From Streptomyces sp. WM4235 (lineage in GTDB: Bacteria; Actinomycetota; Actinomycetes; Streptomycetales; Streptomycetaceae): a stretch of 9,363 nucleotides of DNA. The notes under the pieces were generated by a model that was not told the origin of the DNA, did not search any database, and saw only the letters and a list, made by a program, of their open reading frames with translations. The first letter of the stretch is position 1; every line of letters begins with the position of its first letter. Positions 1-6,240 of this stretch are shown one piece after another. The stretch spans positions 1 to 9,363 of the forward strand of contig NZ_LGDE01000045.1 in NCBI RefSeq assembly GCF_001279725.1. The letters run 5' to 3'. The translations under genes and the position numbers were made by a program.

Positions 1-59
1 TCCACAGCAGCCTCGGCTACCGCAGCCCCGCCGAATACGAGACCGCCCTCGCGGCCTGA
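1..59 (+). CDS. IS3-family transposase (OrfB, DDE integrase core), C-terminal end only
   Basis: Only the last 18 codons are inside the window, reading HSSLGYRSPAEYETALAA from position 3 and ending at the TGA at 57-59. This ending (a short-side H-S-LGYRSP-E-Y-E sequence) is typical of the C-terminus of IS3-group OrfB transposases, which carry an rve-type DDE integrase domain and normally join DNA ends after OrfA/OrfB fusion by -1 frameshifting. The catalytic D, D and E residues lie upstream of the window. The terminal inverted repeat follows 15 bp after the stop, which supports the family call. Whether the rest of the element is intact cannot be judged here. Confidence 0.85.
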   Translation, partial: HSSLGYRSPAEYETALAA

Positions 60-99
60 CCACCACACCAAAGGTGTCCGTCAAAGCGGAACAAGCTCA
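1..99 (+). mobile_element. Right end of an IS3-family insertion sequence
   Basis: The transposase stop at 57-59 is followed by a short spacer and then a 25-bp sequence at 75-99 that begins TGTCCGTC and ends CAAGCTCA. Read on the other strand it starts TGAGCTTGTTCC and ends in CA, the usual TG...CA form of an IS3-family terminal inverted repeat. The element therefore most likely ends at base 99. The left end and the other copy of the 3-4 bp target duplication are outside the window; the bases just after the end are CCCC, so a short C-rich target duplication is possible but unproven. Confidence 0.75.
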
Positions 100-562
100 C
101 CCCACCCGTACCCCGACACCGACCTCGCCGCCCGAGCCGACGCCCGCCGGTGAGCTCGTCGCCCTCTGGTACAAGCAGGACGGCTCAGAGCGGTACAACG
201 AACTCGCCAAGCGGACGCGCGGCGTCCATGACCTTCACGAACAGGGCCGCGGAGTCATCGACTTCGAGAACCTGTCCGCGGCACTGCGCGGCGCCGAAGC
301 CCACCAGGAGATCCCGGACGCGCCGACCCAGGCGGTGTGGGCGAACGCGCAGAAGCAGACCCGCAGCGGAATGGCGGACGTGCTGTCCGGTTCGTCGCTG
401 GCCCTCATGCCCCTGCCCGAGGACGAGGCGAGGGAGGCGCAGGCCCGGGGGTGGGAGAAGATCGGCAAGGGGCTCGCGGAGCTGAAGGACCTGGACGCCC
501 GATTCCGCGCCTTCGGAATCCGTCCCGACGTACTGAAAGACCCGTGGGCTGCCTACAACTGA
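74..562 (+). CDS. 5'-truncated hypothetical (probably exported) protein, now starting inside the IS3 end
   Basis: The longest open frame starts at a GTG at 74, but its first nine codons are the IS3 terminal repeat, so the native N-terminus has been removed. From residue 10 on it has a low-complexity Pro/Thr linker (PTRTPTPTSPPEPTPAG), then a soluble, mostly helical domain containing ALWYKQDG, HDLHEQGRGVIDFENL and a C-terminal segment ending DVLKDPWAAYN. A Pro/Thr linker before a soluble domain is common just after the lipobox of streptomycete lipoproteins, so I infer that a signal peptide was lost to the insertion. The family is not recognised. No good ribosome binding site precedes the GTG, so the fragment may not be translated, although the reading frame remains open and coding-like to the TGA at 560-562. 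Confidence 0.55.
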   Translation: MSVKAEQAHPTRTPTPTSPPEPTPAGELVALWYKQDGSERYNELAKRTRGVHDLHEQGRGVIDFENLSAALRGAEAHQEIPDAPTQAVWANAQKQTRSGMADVLSGSSLALMPLPEDEAREAQARGWEKIGKGLAELKDLDARFRAFGIRPDVLKDPWAAYN

Positions 563-1522
563 GCCGTCGACCCGTGACCGCACGGTCCCTCGACGTGGAC
601 CGGTGAGGTGAACCTGTACGCCGGATGGCTGCGGGGACGGGTGGCAGCGGTGGCAGTCCACCGGGGCGCACCCAAGCGAACAAACAGTGACACGCAGGCA
701 GCCGTCCGGCCGGTCCGGGCTGACTCCCTCGATGATCCGCCGGTCCCCGGCCCTGCCGGGTCAGGACACGACGAAGAACCTCGCGGACGGCGACCCGGCC
801 CCCACATGGTCCTGTCACATGGACAGTCTCGCATTCACCCGAGTGTTGCCCGCGACCAGATCAGCACCCGCACTGCCCGCCGCCGCATCCAAGCCGCACG
901 CCAACTCGGCCACGAGTAGAGCGCCCTGCCCGCCCACGACCCGAGAAGGCGAATGCGCCAGGTGGGGGCTGAGATGCCGGGCGGCGGTGACCGGGAGGAC
1001 CGTGGCCCGTTGTCCGGGCATGTACATGGGCGCGGACGAGAAGGGCCGCGCACCCCCTGGCGTGGCGGTGAGCGCCCCGAGGACGGGGAGCGCCGCCGCG
1101 AGGAGAGGCGGCGCGGATCGCGTGCGAGGGCGGGACCGGGGGGCTGCCAGACTATGAAGTCCGGGCGAGACTGTGCCGGCCATCGGCCTGCCCGGCGCGG
1201 AGTACCCCGGCGCCGCCCCGCCACTGGCCTGCTGCCACGGCCGCAGTCGCCCGAGCCACCCGCCGGCCTGCCAGGCCGGCGCACGTGTACAGACGCGGGT
1301 CAGCGGGCCCGCCTGGGCCGACGTGCGAAGGACCGCGGCCGGACCCGGCTCACTTCTGATTCCGCCGCCTGCGCTCCTGGCACCGGTGCCGGGATCATTC
1401 ACGACGCAGGCGCCCGGCCGCCGACGCCGACGCCACCTTTGCCCCCTGCAGGCTCCGCCCCTGGAGTTCCCCGGCAGCAGGATGTGTGGAAGCGGGCGAC
1501 GTCCTCGCCCGGTCGGCAGGCG
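563..1522. other. About 960 bp without a recognisable gene
   Basis: Long open frames exist on both strands but are composed mostly of Arg, Pro, Gly and Ala, overlap each other, and match no family I know; they look like the spurious frames usual in GC-rich DNA. A plus-strand frame ending at 919 closes with a helical, basic stretch (ARDQISTRTARRRIQAARQ) that faintly resembles a helix-turn-helix tail, and may be a gene remnant. Two inverted repeats are visible: ctgtc-acatg-gacag at 812-826 and a strong palindrome at 1261-1281. No tRNA or rRNA signature was seen. The region lies between an IS-damaged gene and the 3' end of the esterase gene and is plausibly decayed sequence. Confidence 0.5.
1261..1281. 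repeat. Perfect GC-rich palindrome (possible hairpin or terminator)
   Basis: The arms cgccggcct (1261-1269) and aggccggcg (1273-1281) are exact reverse complements of 9 bp each, with a 3-base loop gcc. There is no T-tract on either side. It lies about 240 bp beyond the stop codon of the minus-strand esterase gene, so it could act as a late factor-independent terminator for that transcript, or be a leftover of a lost gene. The assignment as a functional element is inference. Confidence 0.4.
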
Positions 1523-2437
1523 TCAGTGGGCGAGTTCGAGGCGCTCGATGCCCAGGTGTGTGGTGAGGAAGCGGGCGGCGCGGTCGAGTGCGGCGTCCGC
1601 CTCGTCGAGCCGGCCGTAGTTGAGCTGGAAGACGTGGGGAAGGCCGGGCCCGATTTCGAGCGTGACGTCGACGTCGTCGGCGCCCGCACGGCCAGCCAGC
1701 CGGACGGCGTCGTCGAGCAGCACCTCGTTGGCTCCGACCTGCACGAGCAGTGGGGGCAGCCCGGTGAGGTCGGCGAGCACCGGGCTCGCCAGGGGGTGTG
1801 TACGGTCGGCCGAGGCGGCGTACAGATCGGCATAGGCGCGTACGTCGGCCTCGGTGAAGATGGGGTCGGCATCCTCTTTGGAGCGCATGCTCTCCCCGGT
1901 GAGGGTGAGGTCGGCCCACGGGGAGAAGGTGACCACGGCGGCTGGTTGCGGAAGTCCGGCCTCGCGGGCCGCGAGTAGGGTGGCGATGCTCAGACCGCCA
2001 CCGGCGGAGTCGCCGGCCACGACGAGTTCCCGCGGGTCGGTACCCGTTGCCAGCAGCTCGCGGTAGGCAGCGAGCCCGTCGTCGACGGCTGCGGGGAAGG
2101 GGTGCTCGGGCGCCAGCCGGTAGTCCACCGACACCGCTCGCAGCCCGGTGCGCAGGGCCAGTTCACCGGCGAGCCCGGCGTGGGTGTGGGGTGAGCCGAC
2201 GACGTAGCCGCCGCCGTGCAGGTAGAGCAGCCGGCCGCGGCCGGAGAGTTCGGCCGGTATCAGCTCCAGGGCCGGCCGGCCGCCCAGGACGGTCCTGCGG
2301 GTGACCACGCCGTCCGGCGCGGGCCTGGTCAGAGCTGCGGCGAAACCGCTGCGCTGCTCCTCGACAGTGGGCGGCGTCCCGCCGCGCGGAGCGGAACGGA
2401 GCAGGGCATCCAGAGCCTCGCGCTGCTGTCGGGACAT
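1523..2437 (-). CDS. Alpha/beta hydrolase, HSL (hormone-sensitive lipase, family IV) esterase/lipase
   Basis: This 304-residue protein is full length for the bacterial HSL-like carboxylesterase family (alpha/beta hydrolase fold-3), which hydrolyses short- to medium-chain esters, usually in the cytoplasm. The oxyanion-hole motif HGGGYVVGSP is at residues 74-83, the segment VDYRLAPEHPFPAAVDD at 104-120, the nucleophile elbow GDSAGGG at 142-148 (Ser144), and the catalytic His in LPHVF (His268). The acid is expected in the segment GANEVLLDDAVRLA (236-249); at the position of the usual D-x-L-x-D motif this protein has Glu238, with Asp242/243 following, so the exact acid is uncertain. No signal peptide is seen. 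The ATG is preceded by CTGGAGG with a 5-base spacer. The gene is divergent from a MarR regulator and shares its palindrome-rich control region, so it is probably the regulator's target. The natural substrate cannot be deduced. Confidence 0.92.
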   Translation of the reverse strand: MSRQQREALDALLRSAPRGGTPPTVEEQRSGFAAALTRPAPDGVVTRRTVLGGRPALELIPAELSGRGRLLYLHGGGYVVGSPHTHAGLAGELALRTGLRAVSVDYRLAPEHPFPAAVDDGLAAYRELLATGTDPRELVVAGDSAGGGLSIATLLAAREAGLPQPAAVVTFSPWADLTLTGESMRSKEDADPIFTEADVRAYADLYAASADRTHPLASPVLADLTGLPPLLVQVGANEVLLDDAVRLAGRAGADDVDVTLEIGPGLPHVFQLNYGRLDEADAALDRAARFLTTHLGIERLELAH

Positions 2438-2468
2438 GGTGGCCTCCAGTGGTCAGGATGAGAAGATG

Positions 2469-2530
2469 GATTCCCAGGAATCAATCTCTCAGAGTTAACC
2501 ACATTCCAAGGAAGATGATTCCTAGGAATC
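2469..2530. promoter_or_regulatory. Divergent control region with three ATTCC-NN-GGAA palindromes (likely MarR operators)
   Basis: The 106-bp gap between the esterase and the MarR gene is AT-rich compared with its surroundings. It holds GATTCCCAGGAATC (2469-2482; 6-bp arms, centre CA), ATTCCAAGGAA (2503-2513; one arm base imperfect) and the fully symmetrical GATTCCTAGGAATC (2517-2530). The centres are 33 and 15 bp apart. Such repeated palindromes between a MarR gene and a divergent gene are the usual autoregulatory arrangement, with the dimer binding each palindrome. The third copy ends only 13 bp before the MarR GTG, where bound repressor would block expression of marR itself, and the first lies 32 bp upstream of the esterase ATG. 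Binding is inferred from position and symmetry. I could not place the -35/-10 boxes with confidence. Confidence 0.75.
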
Positions 2531-2543
2531 TACTGGAGGTGTC

Positions 2544-2990
2544 GTGAGCCACATCACATCGATCTTCACTGATCTCGTCCGCGTCGAGACCCGGCTCTAC
2601 AACGCGGTGAACGCCCGGCTGCGCACCGAACAAGATCTGAGCCTGGGGCAGTTCGAGTTTCTGGAGATCATCGACCGCGTACCGGAATGCCGCGTGCTCG
2701 ACATCGTCGGCGAGCTGGCCATCACAGTGGGAGCCGTCAGCAAGGCCGTCGATCGACTGGTGGCCGCGGGCTGGTGCGTGCGGGTCGCGCACCCCCAGGA
2801 CCGCCGCTCGTCCGTCCTTCGCCTCACGCCCGAGGGCAAGGAACAACTGGCCGCCTCCCGTACGGTCGTCACCAGCGAACTCACCGCGCTCACGGCGACC
2901 GTTCCCCCTGACGAGCTGAACCGCATCGCCTCGACCCTGGCCGCCCTCCGCGCGACCCTTGAGGCAGGCTCCCTCGGCCAGCCGGGCTGA
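2544..2990 (+). CDS. MarR-family transcriptional regulator
   Basis: At 148 residues this has the standard MarR length. An N-terminal dimerisation helix (VRVETRLYNAVNARL) is followed by the winged helix-turn-helix: CRVLDIVGELAITVGAVSK (helices before and at recognition), KAVDRLVAAGW (recognition helix and turn) and the wing VAHPQDRRSSVLRLTPEG, which has the hallmark D-R-R-x-x-x-L-x-L-T. The C-terminal helices complete the dimer. The GTG start is preceded by GGAGG (2535-2539) with a 4-base spacer. MarR proteins usually repress their own gene and a divergent neighbour and release DNA when a small phenolic or lipid-like ligand binds, or when a cysteine is oxidised. Two cysteines are present (in VPECRV and AGWCVRV), so redox control is possible but unproven. 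The likely targets are this gene and the esterase. Confidence 0.93.
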   Translation: MSHITSIFTDLVRVETRLYNAVNARLRTEQDLSLGQFEFLEIIDRVPECRVLDIVGELAITVGAVSKAVDRLVAAGWCVRVAHPQDRRSSVLRLTPEGKEQLAASRTVVTSELTALTATVPPDELNRIASTLAALRATLEAGSLGQPG

Positions 2991-3038
2991 GCTTGACCTT
3001 GAGGTCCACGAAGATCATCGCGACCTCAAGGATCAAGC
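2991..3038 (+). terminator. Long stem-loop immediately after the MarR gene
   Basis: gcttgaccttgaggtc (2991-3006) pairs with gacctcaaggatcaagc (3022-3038), giving 16 base pairs with one bulged base and a 15-base loop. It begins at the base after the MarR TGA. There is no T-tract, but streptomycete terminators often lack one, so a terminator is the simplest reading. Each arm contains the cttgac/cctcaagg type of sequence seen in operators for some MerR-type regulators, so a protein-binding role is an alternative; nothing else in the window supports that. Confidence 0.6.
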
Positions 3039-3097
3039 CGACAAAGGGACCCCCCGCGGGTACCGGCCCCGCTACCGCAGGCCTGGGGCGGTGACCG

Positions 3098-3229
3098 GTG
3101 GTGGCGGCAGGGCCTTGTCCCGGCGTGGACATGGACATGGACGACGAAGACTTCCTCGGCATACTCCTGGACGCCACCACCGACACCGACCTGAAGCTCC
3201 CACCAGCAACGAAGCCGGAACCGTCATGA
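3098..3229 (+). CDS. Small acidic ORF, function unknown
   Basis: A 43-codon frame can start at GTG 3098, or internally at GTG 3125 or ATG 3131. Its conspicuous part is MDMDDEDFLGILLDATTDTD followed by LKLPPATKPEPS and a TGA at 3227-3229. The codons are mostly GC-ending. The stop overlaps in ATGA fashion (3226-3229) with an ATG that opens another frame beginning MMLLGLLEEETHSEEVPAAAG, which soon becomes Arg/Gly-rich and unlike a protein. No clear ribosome binding site precedes any start. It could be a short peptide gene or the remnant of a larger gene. The rest of 3039-3415 shows nothing recognisable. Confidence 0.25.
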   Translation: MVAAGPCPGVDMDMDDEDFLGILLDATTDTDLKLPPATKPEPS

Positions 3230-3415
3230 TGCTGCTGGGCCTCCTTGAGGAGGAGACCCACTCCGAGGAGGTACCTGCCGCCGCGGGAGAGATGCGGGAA
3301 GGTCGGAGGCAGTGGCGCGGCGCGGCCACGCCAGGGACTGCGGGCCGGAGATCAGTCGCGGACCATCGGCTGGCGGTCGCCCCCGGCCGACTCGCCGCGA
3401 GGCGGGCGTCCGGCT

Positions 3416-4357
3416 CTACGTCCCGGTGGTGGCGGTGGGCAGGTCTCCCAGGTGGATCGGGTTGCTCCAGGCCCGTCCTCCGTCGGCGTCCTCGACGGTG
3501 ACCCGGCAGTACCCCTGGCCGAACATCGTGACGGGCAGGGAGCCTTCGGTCAGGCCTTCGCCCTCCACCACCTGCAGGCCCGGGGCGCCCCCGGTGAGCA
3601 GGATCTTGCGCGCGGGCGAGCAGCGCACCGTGATCCGGCCGTCGTCGAGCCGGACGTCGTACAGGTCGGGGCCGGTGCTGGAGTAGTAGTGACCGGCCTT
3701 GAGGGCCGCGAGGAGCGCGTCCGGGTCGAGGGATTCGGCGCGTACCTGGACCCAGGCCACGCACCCCGGCGGGTCCTGGGGCTGGAAGTGCGCGTCGTCG
3801 GCGGCATAGGCGTTCAGCCGGTGCCCGCGGTTGAGCAGCACGTCGGTCAGGTGCCAGCTGTCGCCGCGGTGCTCACGATCCGCGAGCGCGTTGTAGACCT
3901 CGACCGCGTGCGCCGCGTCCAGGGACTCGGCGTCGTCCGCGGTCAGCAGCGAGGCCGCCGGGTGTGCCATGCCGACGAACGCACCCGCCGCCCGCGCCCG
4001 CCGCGCCAACTCCGGCCCGCTCTCCTCGGGCCCGGGCGGCGCGAAGCCCAGGGGCAGCCCCACGGCGACGATGTGCCACTTTGGACCGGCCTCCGTACGC
4101 GGGGCGTGCAACTCCGCACCCAACAGCGTGGTGAACCCGGGCACGCGCAGCGCCCGGGTGTCCGTCAGCGGAAACCCGTACTCGGCCCGGAAATGATCGG
4201 TGACGGCCAGGAAGTCATAGCCGGCGTCCTGATAGCGGCGTACGACGTCCGCCGGAGACAACGCCCCGTCGGACTCGTCCGAATGAGTGTGCAGGTTGCC
4301 GCGCCAAAACCGCCCGGCTTGATCGAACGGCAGGTCCAGCACAAGCATCCCCCACAC
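3416..4357 (-). CDS. PHP-domain metallohydrolase, CehA/McbA-like
   Basis: The protein is up to 313 residues long. The metal-binding PHP motifs are in order: NLHTHSDESDG (residues 21-31, His23, His25, Asp30), AVTDHF (51-56, Asp54-His55), GAELH (80-84, Glu82), H96 in KWHIVAVG, MAHP (His132) and ADDAH (186-190). This pattern matches the CehA/McbA subgroup, named after carbamate-hydrolysing enzymes; most members have unknown phosphoesterase or amidohydrolase substrates. The C-terminal 100 residues form a beta-rich domain (from about YYSSTGPDLYDVRLDDG) usual for the subgroup. No signal peptide is seen, so it is probably cytoplasmic. The start is uncertain: GTG 4357 gives the longest form but lacks an obvious ribosome site. 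ATG 4348 directly abuts GGGGG, while GTG 4342 has TGGGGG six bases upstream and still precedes all motifs. Confidence 0.88.
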   Translation of the reverse strand: MWGMLVLDLPFDQAGRFWRGNLHTHSDESDGALSPADVVRRYQDAGYDFLAVTDHFRAEYGFPLTDTRALRVPGFTTLLGAELHAPRTEAGPKWHIVAVGLPLGFAPPGPEESGPELARRARAAGAFVGMAHPAASLLTADDAESLDAAHAVEVYNALADREHRGDSWHLTDVLLNRGHRLNAYAADDAHFQPQDPPGCVAWVQVRAESLDPDALLAALKAGHYYSSTGPDLYDVRLDDGRITVRCSPARKILLTGGAPGLQVVEGEGLTEGSLPVTMFGQGYCRVTVEDADGGRAWSNPIHLGDLPTATTGT

Positions 4358-4410
4358 ACGACGACAGTAAGTAACGCCGAGTCTAAAAGACTTGAGCTAT
4401 ACGTATGACT
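4358..4410 (-). promoter_or_regulatory. AT-rich upstream region of the PHP gene with small inverted repeats
   Basis: This short stretch is much richer in A/T than its surroundings. It contains agtct-aaa-agact (4380-4392) and the palindrome atacgtat within ctatacgtatga (about 4398-4405). On the minus strand TAGACT (4385-4380) resembles a streptomycete -10 box, which would start transcription around 4373, shortly upstream of the PHP start codons. No good -35 sequence is found at the right distance, so an activator or an alternative sigma factor may be needed. A promoter role is inferred. Confidence 0.35.
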
Positions 4411-4435
4411 AATCCCCTCGGCGGGGCGCGCCAGC

Positions 4436-4475
4436 GTACGGGTCACGGGCGCGGGTATCCGTGGCCCGAGGGTAC
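4436..4475 (-). terminator. Imperfect hairpin downstream of the SGNH/membrane-protein operon
   Basis: gtacgggtcacgg (4436-4448) can pair with ccgtggcccgagggtac (4459-4475) with one mismatch and a small bulge, leaving a loop of about 10 bases. It lies about 55 bases beyond the stop codon inferred for the membrane-anchored protein and ahead of the AT-rich PHP upstream region, where a terminator would be expected. There is no T-tract, and the stem is imperfect. Confidence 0.35.
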
Positions 4476-4530
4476 TCGCCCAGGCGCACGACAACCCATA
4501 CTGCCGCGTCTGCATCCCGCCCTCCGAACG

Positions 4531-4996
4531 TCACCCGTCGCGCGGGAGGCAGGAGCCGTCGGGATTGTGTCCTTCCGCAACAGCGCTGGCCTCTCCCGGA
4601 TAGATTTCGGCGTTGATGCAGGCCCGGCCTTCTCAGCCCGATCCTGGCGGGGTGGTCCCCACTCGCGGCCCGGACGTCGATCCGTACCGACGAGGGCAGG
4701 GCGAGCGCGCGGGTGCGGCTGAGGAGTCGCTCCTCGGTCAGTCCGGGCTGACCCTGGAGCTCTTTGGCCAGCGCTTCCATAGCCGCCCTGCGGGGCTCGG
4801 CGCCCTCGTGTTCGGCTGGAGTGAGCGTCTCCCGCTTGGGCACCGGCATCGACTTGGCGAATTGTGGACCGGCATGCTCGGAGAGCTGCCAGAGGAAGAC
4901 GAAGACGAGGCCCAAGAGGAGGAGGAGAGGGAGCGCGTACCCGAAGAACAGGAATCGTCCTGTCCTTCGGGTACGGCCCTGGGGCGGAGCGGTCAT
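4531..4996 (-). pseudogene. Single-pass membrane-anchored protein of unknown function, frameshifted
   Basis: The ATG at 4996 overlaps the SGNH hydrolase stop by one base (TGATG), so the two genes are translationally coupled. The product starts MTAPPQGRTRRTGRF, then has one hydrophobic helix (about residues 14-36, rich in Leu/Phe/Val), then an outward-facing soluble domain with ETLTPAEHEGAEPRRAAMEAL and LPSSVRIDVRAASGDHPARIGL. After residue 121 this frame runs into rare codons (CTA, AGA, CAA, CGA). Dropping one base at about 4633 continues instead as EGRACINAEIYPGEASAVAE, then GHNPDGSCLPRDG and a TGA at 4531-4533. That continuation has two Cys residues, GC-ending codons and a natural end, giving 154 residues. 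I therefore read the gene as carrying a one-base insertion, either a real mutation or an assembly error. The original frame otherwise runs on without sense to 4409. The family is not recognised. Confidence 0.65.
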
Positions 4997-6240
4997 CAGA
5001 TCGCGCCGTACCCGATATCGCGGAGCTTCTGCTCCATCACCTTCGCGTAGCCGGTTGTTCCGGCGGTCTCCGGGTGGAAGGACTCCCGGCTCAGGCACGC
5101 GCCGCCCGCGACGTCCCACAGGCAGAACGACGGCTTGTTCCCAACCGCGTCGGGGAAGTCCTTGTTGTGAAAGTCCCCATTCCCGTTCGGCCCCGTGACG
5201 ATGGCATTGATCCACTCGTCGTCGTCACACGTGCCATGACCGCTGAACATCGGAATCGGATCTGCGTACGTGACGCCTTGGACACCCTGGACGGCCGCAG
5301 CCTGCTTCCCGTTCACGTACTTGGAGAGGTCTCCGAGCGCCTTCTGCTCGTTTGCGTTGAACAAACCCGCCGCCAGGCAGGCTCTGCTCCGGCTCATGAG
5401 TTCGGGACAGCCCATGACCACGATGGTCGCATGGGTGGCTCGGGCCTTGATACTGGTGATCAGCGAGCCAAGACTGGTGCCCAGCTTGTCCGCCAGGGCT
5501 TTGTAGCGGGGCATGAAGGTCGCGTCCGTGGCGCAGTCGCCGCCGCCGGCGCACTCCATGACTGCTCCGACGAATGCTCCCTCGTCATTGCCTCCGATCG
5601 TCAGGGTGACCAGGGTGGTGTTCTCGTCGAGGGCACCGGAGTCGATCTGGGACAACTCGTGGAACTGTCCCTCGGACCAGCCGTACGCTCCGCGATTGGT
5701 CCAGAAGCTGGGGTTTCGGGTGCCCTGGACGTTCCAGGTCTGGGCCCCCGAGCAGGCGACGAACGACAGCTCGGCGTCGGTGCTCCAGGCATCGCTGGCC
5801 GTTCCGAGCGGCGTCGTGGTGTTGGGCGGGGTGAGCTCGCGCGGCCAGGCGTTGACGCTGCGCCGGCATCCGTTCCACCGGGGCGCGCCGTGGTCGGTGT
5901 CGGACTCCCACGAGTAGCCGATGCCGGGTCCGCCCACGGATCCGGAACCCTCACCGGAGGAGAAGGAGTCGCCGAGCGACGCCACGATGTTCTTCGGCTT
6001 GCCGGGCATCGGCTGGAAGGCGATGGCGTCCCAGGCCACGTCGTCGTCGGCGGTGCCGTCGACGGTCTCGTTGGTCAGTGACACGCTGGGGGTGCCGCTG
6101 AGGTTGTATACGCCTGGAGAGATCCAGGTGTTGCTCTTGTGGAGCTGGTTTATGTAGCGGTCCTTTACCGTGCCGTTGCCGAGAGCGATCCGGTCGTGGG
6201 CCTGTTGGGTTTCGGCACCGTGGTCGGGCAGGTGCACCAT
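4996..6240 (-). CDS. SGNH/GDSL hydrolase, remaining open frame of a larger damaged gene
   Basis: This 414-residue frame starts with the end of a golvesin C-terminal-like beta domain (VHLPDHGAETQQAHDRIALG to about AWDAIAFQP, residue 77), then a complete SGNH hydrolase domain. Block I is GDSFSSGEG (90-98, nucleophile Ser92), block III is TIGGND (214-219, oxyanion Asn218), and the catalytic His is in SFHPETAG (His389). Several Cys residues in the catalytic domain suggest disulfides in an exported enzyme. The family hydrolyses esters (lipids or acylated sugars). No signal peptide is present because the N-terminal part of the gene is missing or out of frame. The ATG at 6240 has no good ribosome site and lies inside a domain, so it is probably not the native start. 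The gene overlaps the following membrane-protein gene by one base. The catalytic part looks complete, but translation and export of this frame alone are doubtful. Confidence 0.8.
   Translation of the reverse strand: MVHLPDHGAETQQAHDRIALGNGTVKDRYINQLHKSNTWISPGVYNLSGTPSVSLTNETVDGTADDDVAWDAIAFQPMPGKPKNIVASLGDSFSSGEGSGSVGGPGIGYSWESDTDHGAPRWNGCRRSVNAWPRELTPPNTTTPLGTASDAWSTDAELSFVACSGAQTWNVQGTRNPSFWTNRGAYGWSEGQFHELSQIDSGALDENTTLVTLTIGGNDEGAFVGAVMECAGGGDCATDATFMPRYKALADKLGTSLGSLITSIKARATHATIVVMGCPELMSRSRACLAAGLFNANEQKALGDLSKYVNGKQAAAVQGVQGVTYADPIPMFSGHGTCDDDEWINAIVTGPNGNGDFHNKDFPDAVGNKPSFCLWDVAGGACLSRESFHPETAGTTGYAKVMEQKLRDIGYGAI

Noticed and set aside
815..1402. Long minus-strand open frame of 195 codons opposite other long frames
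   Set aside because: Composition is dominated by Ala, Pro, Gly and Arg with no domain or membrane pattern, and it overlaps equally long frames in other phases. It is most likely a chance frame in GC-rich DNA.
953..1978. Plus-strand open frame of 341 codons
   Set aside because: Its second half is the antisense of the well-supported esterase gene, and its first half is Arg/Gly-rich without recognisable features.
3245..4408. Plus-strand open frame of 387 codons
   Set aside because: It is the antisense of the PHP-domain gene, whose metal-binding motifs and codon bias are clear.
4864..6081. Plus-strand open frame of 405 codons
   Set aside because: It runs opposite the SGNH hydrolase, which has all catalytic blocks; the plus frame shows no motifs.
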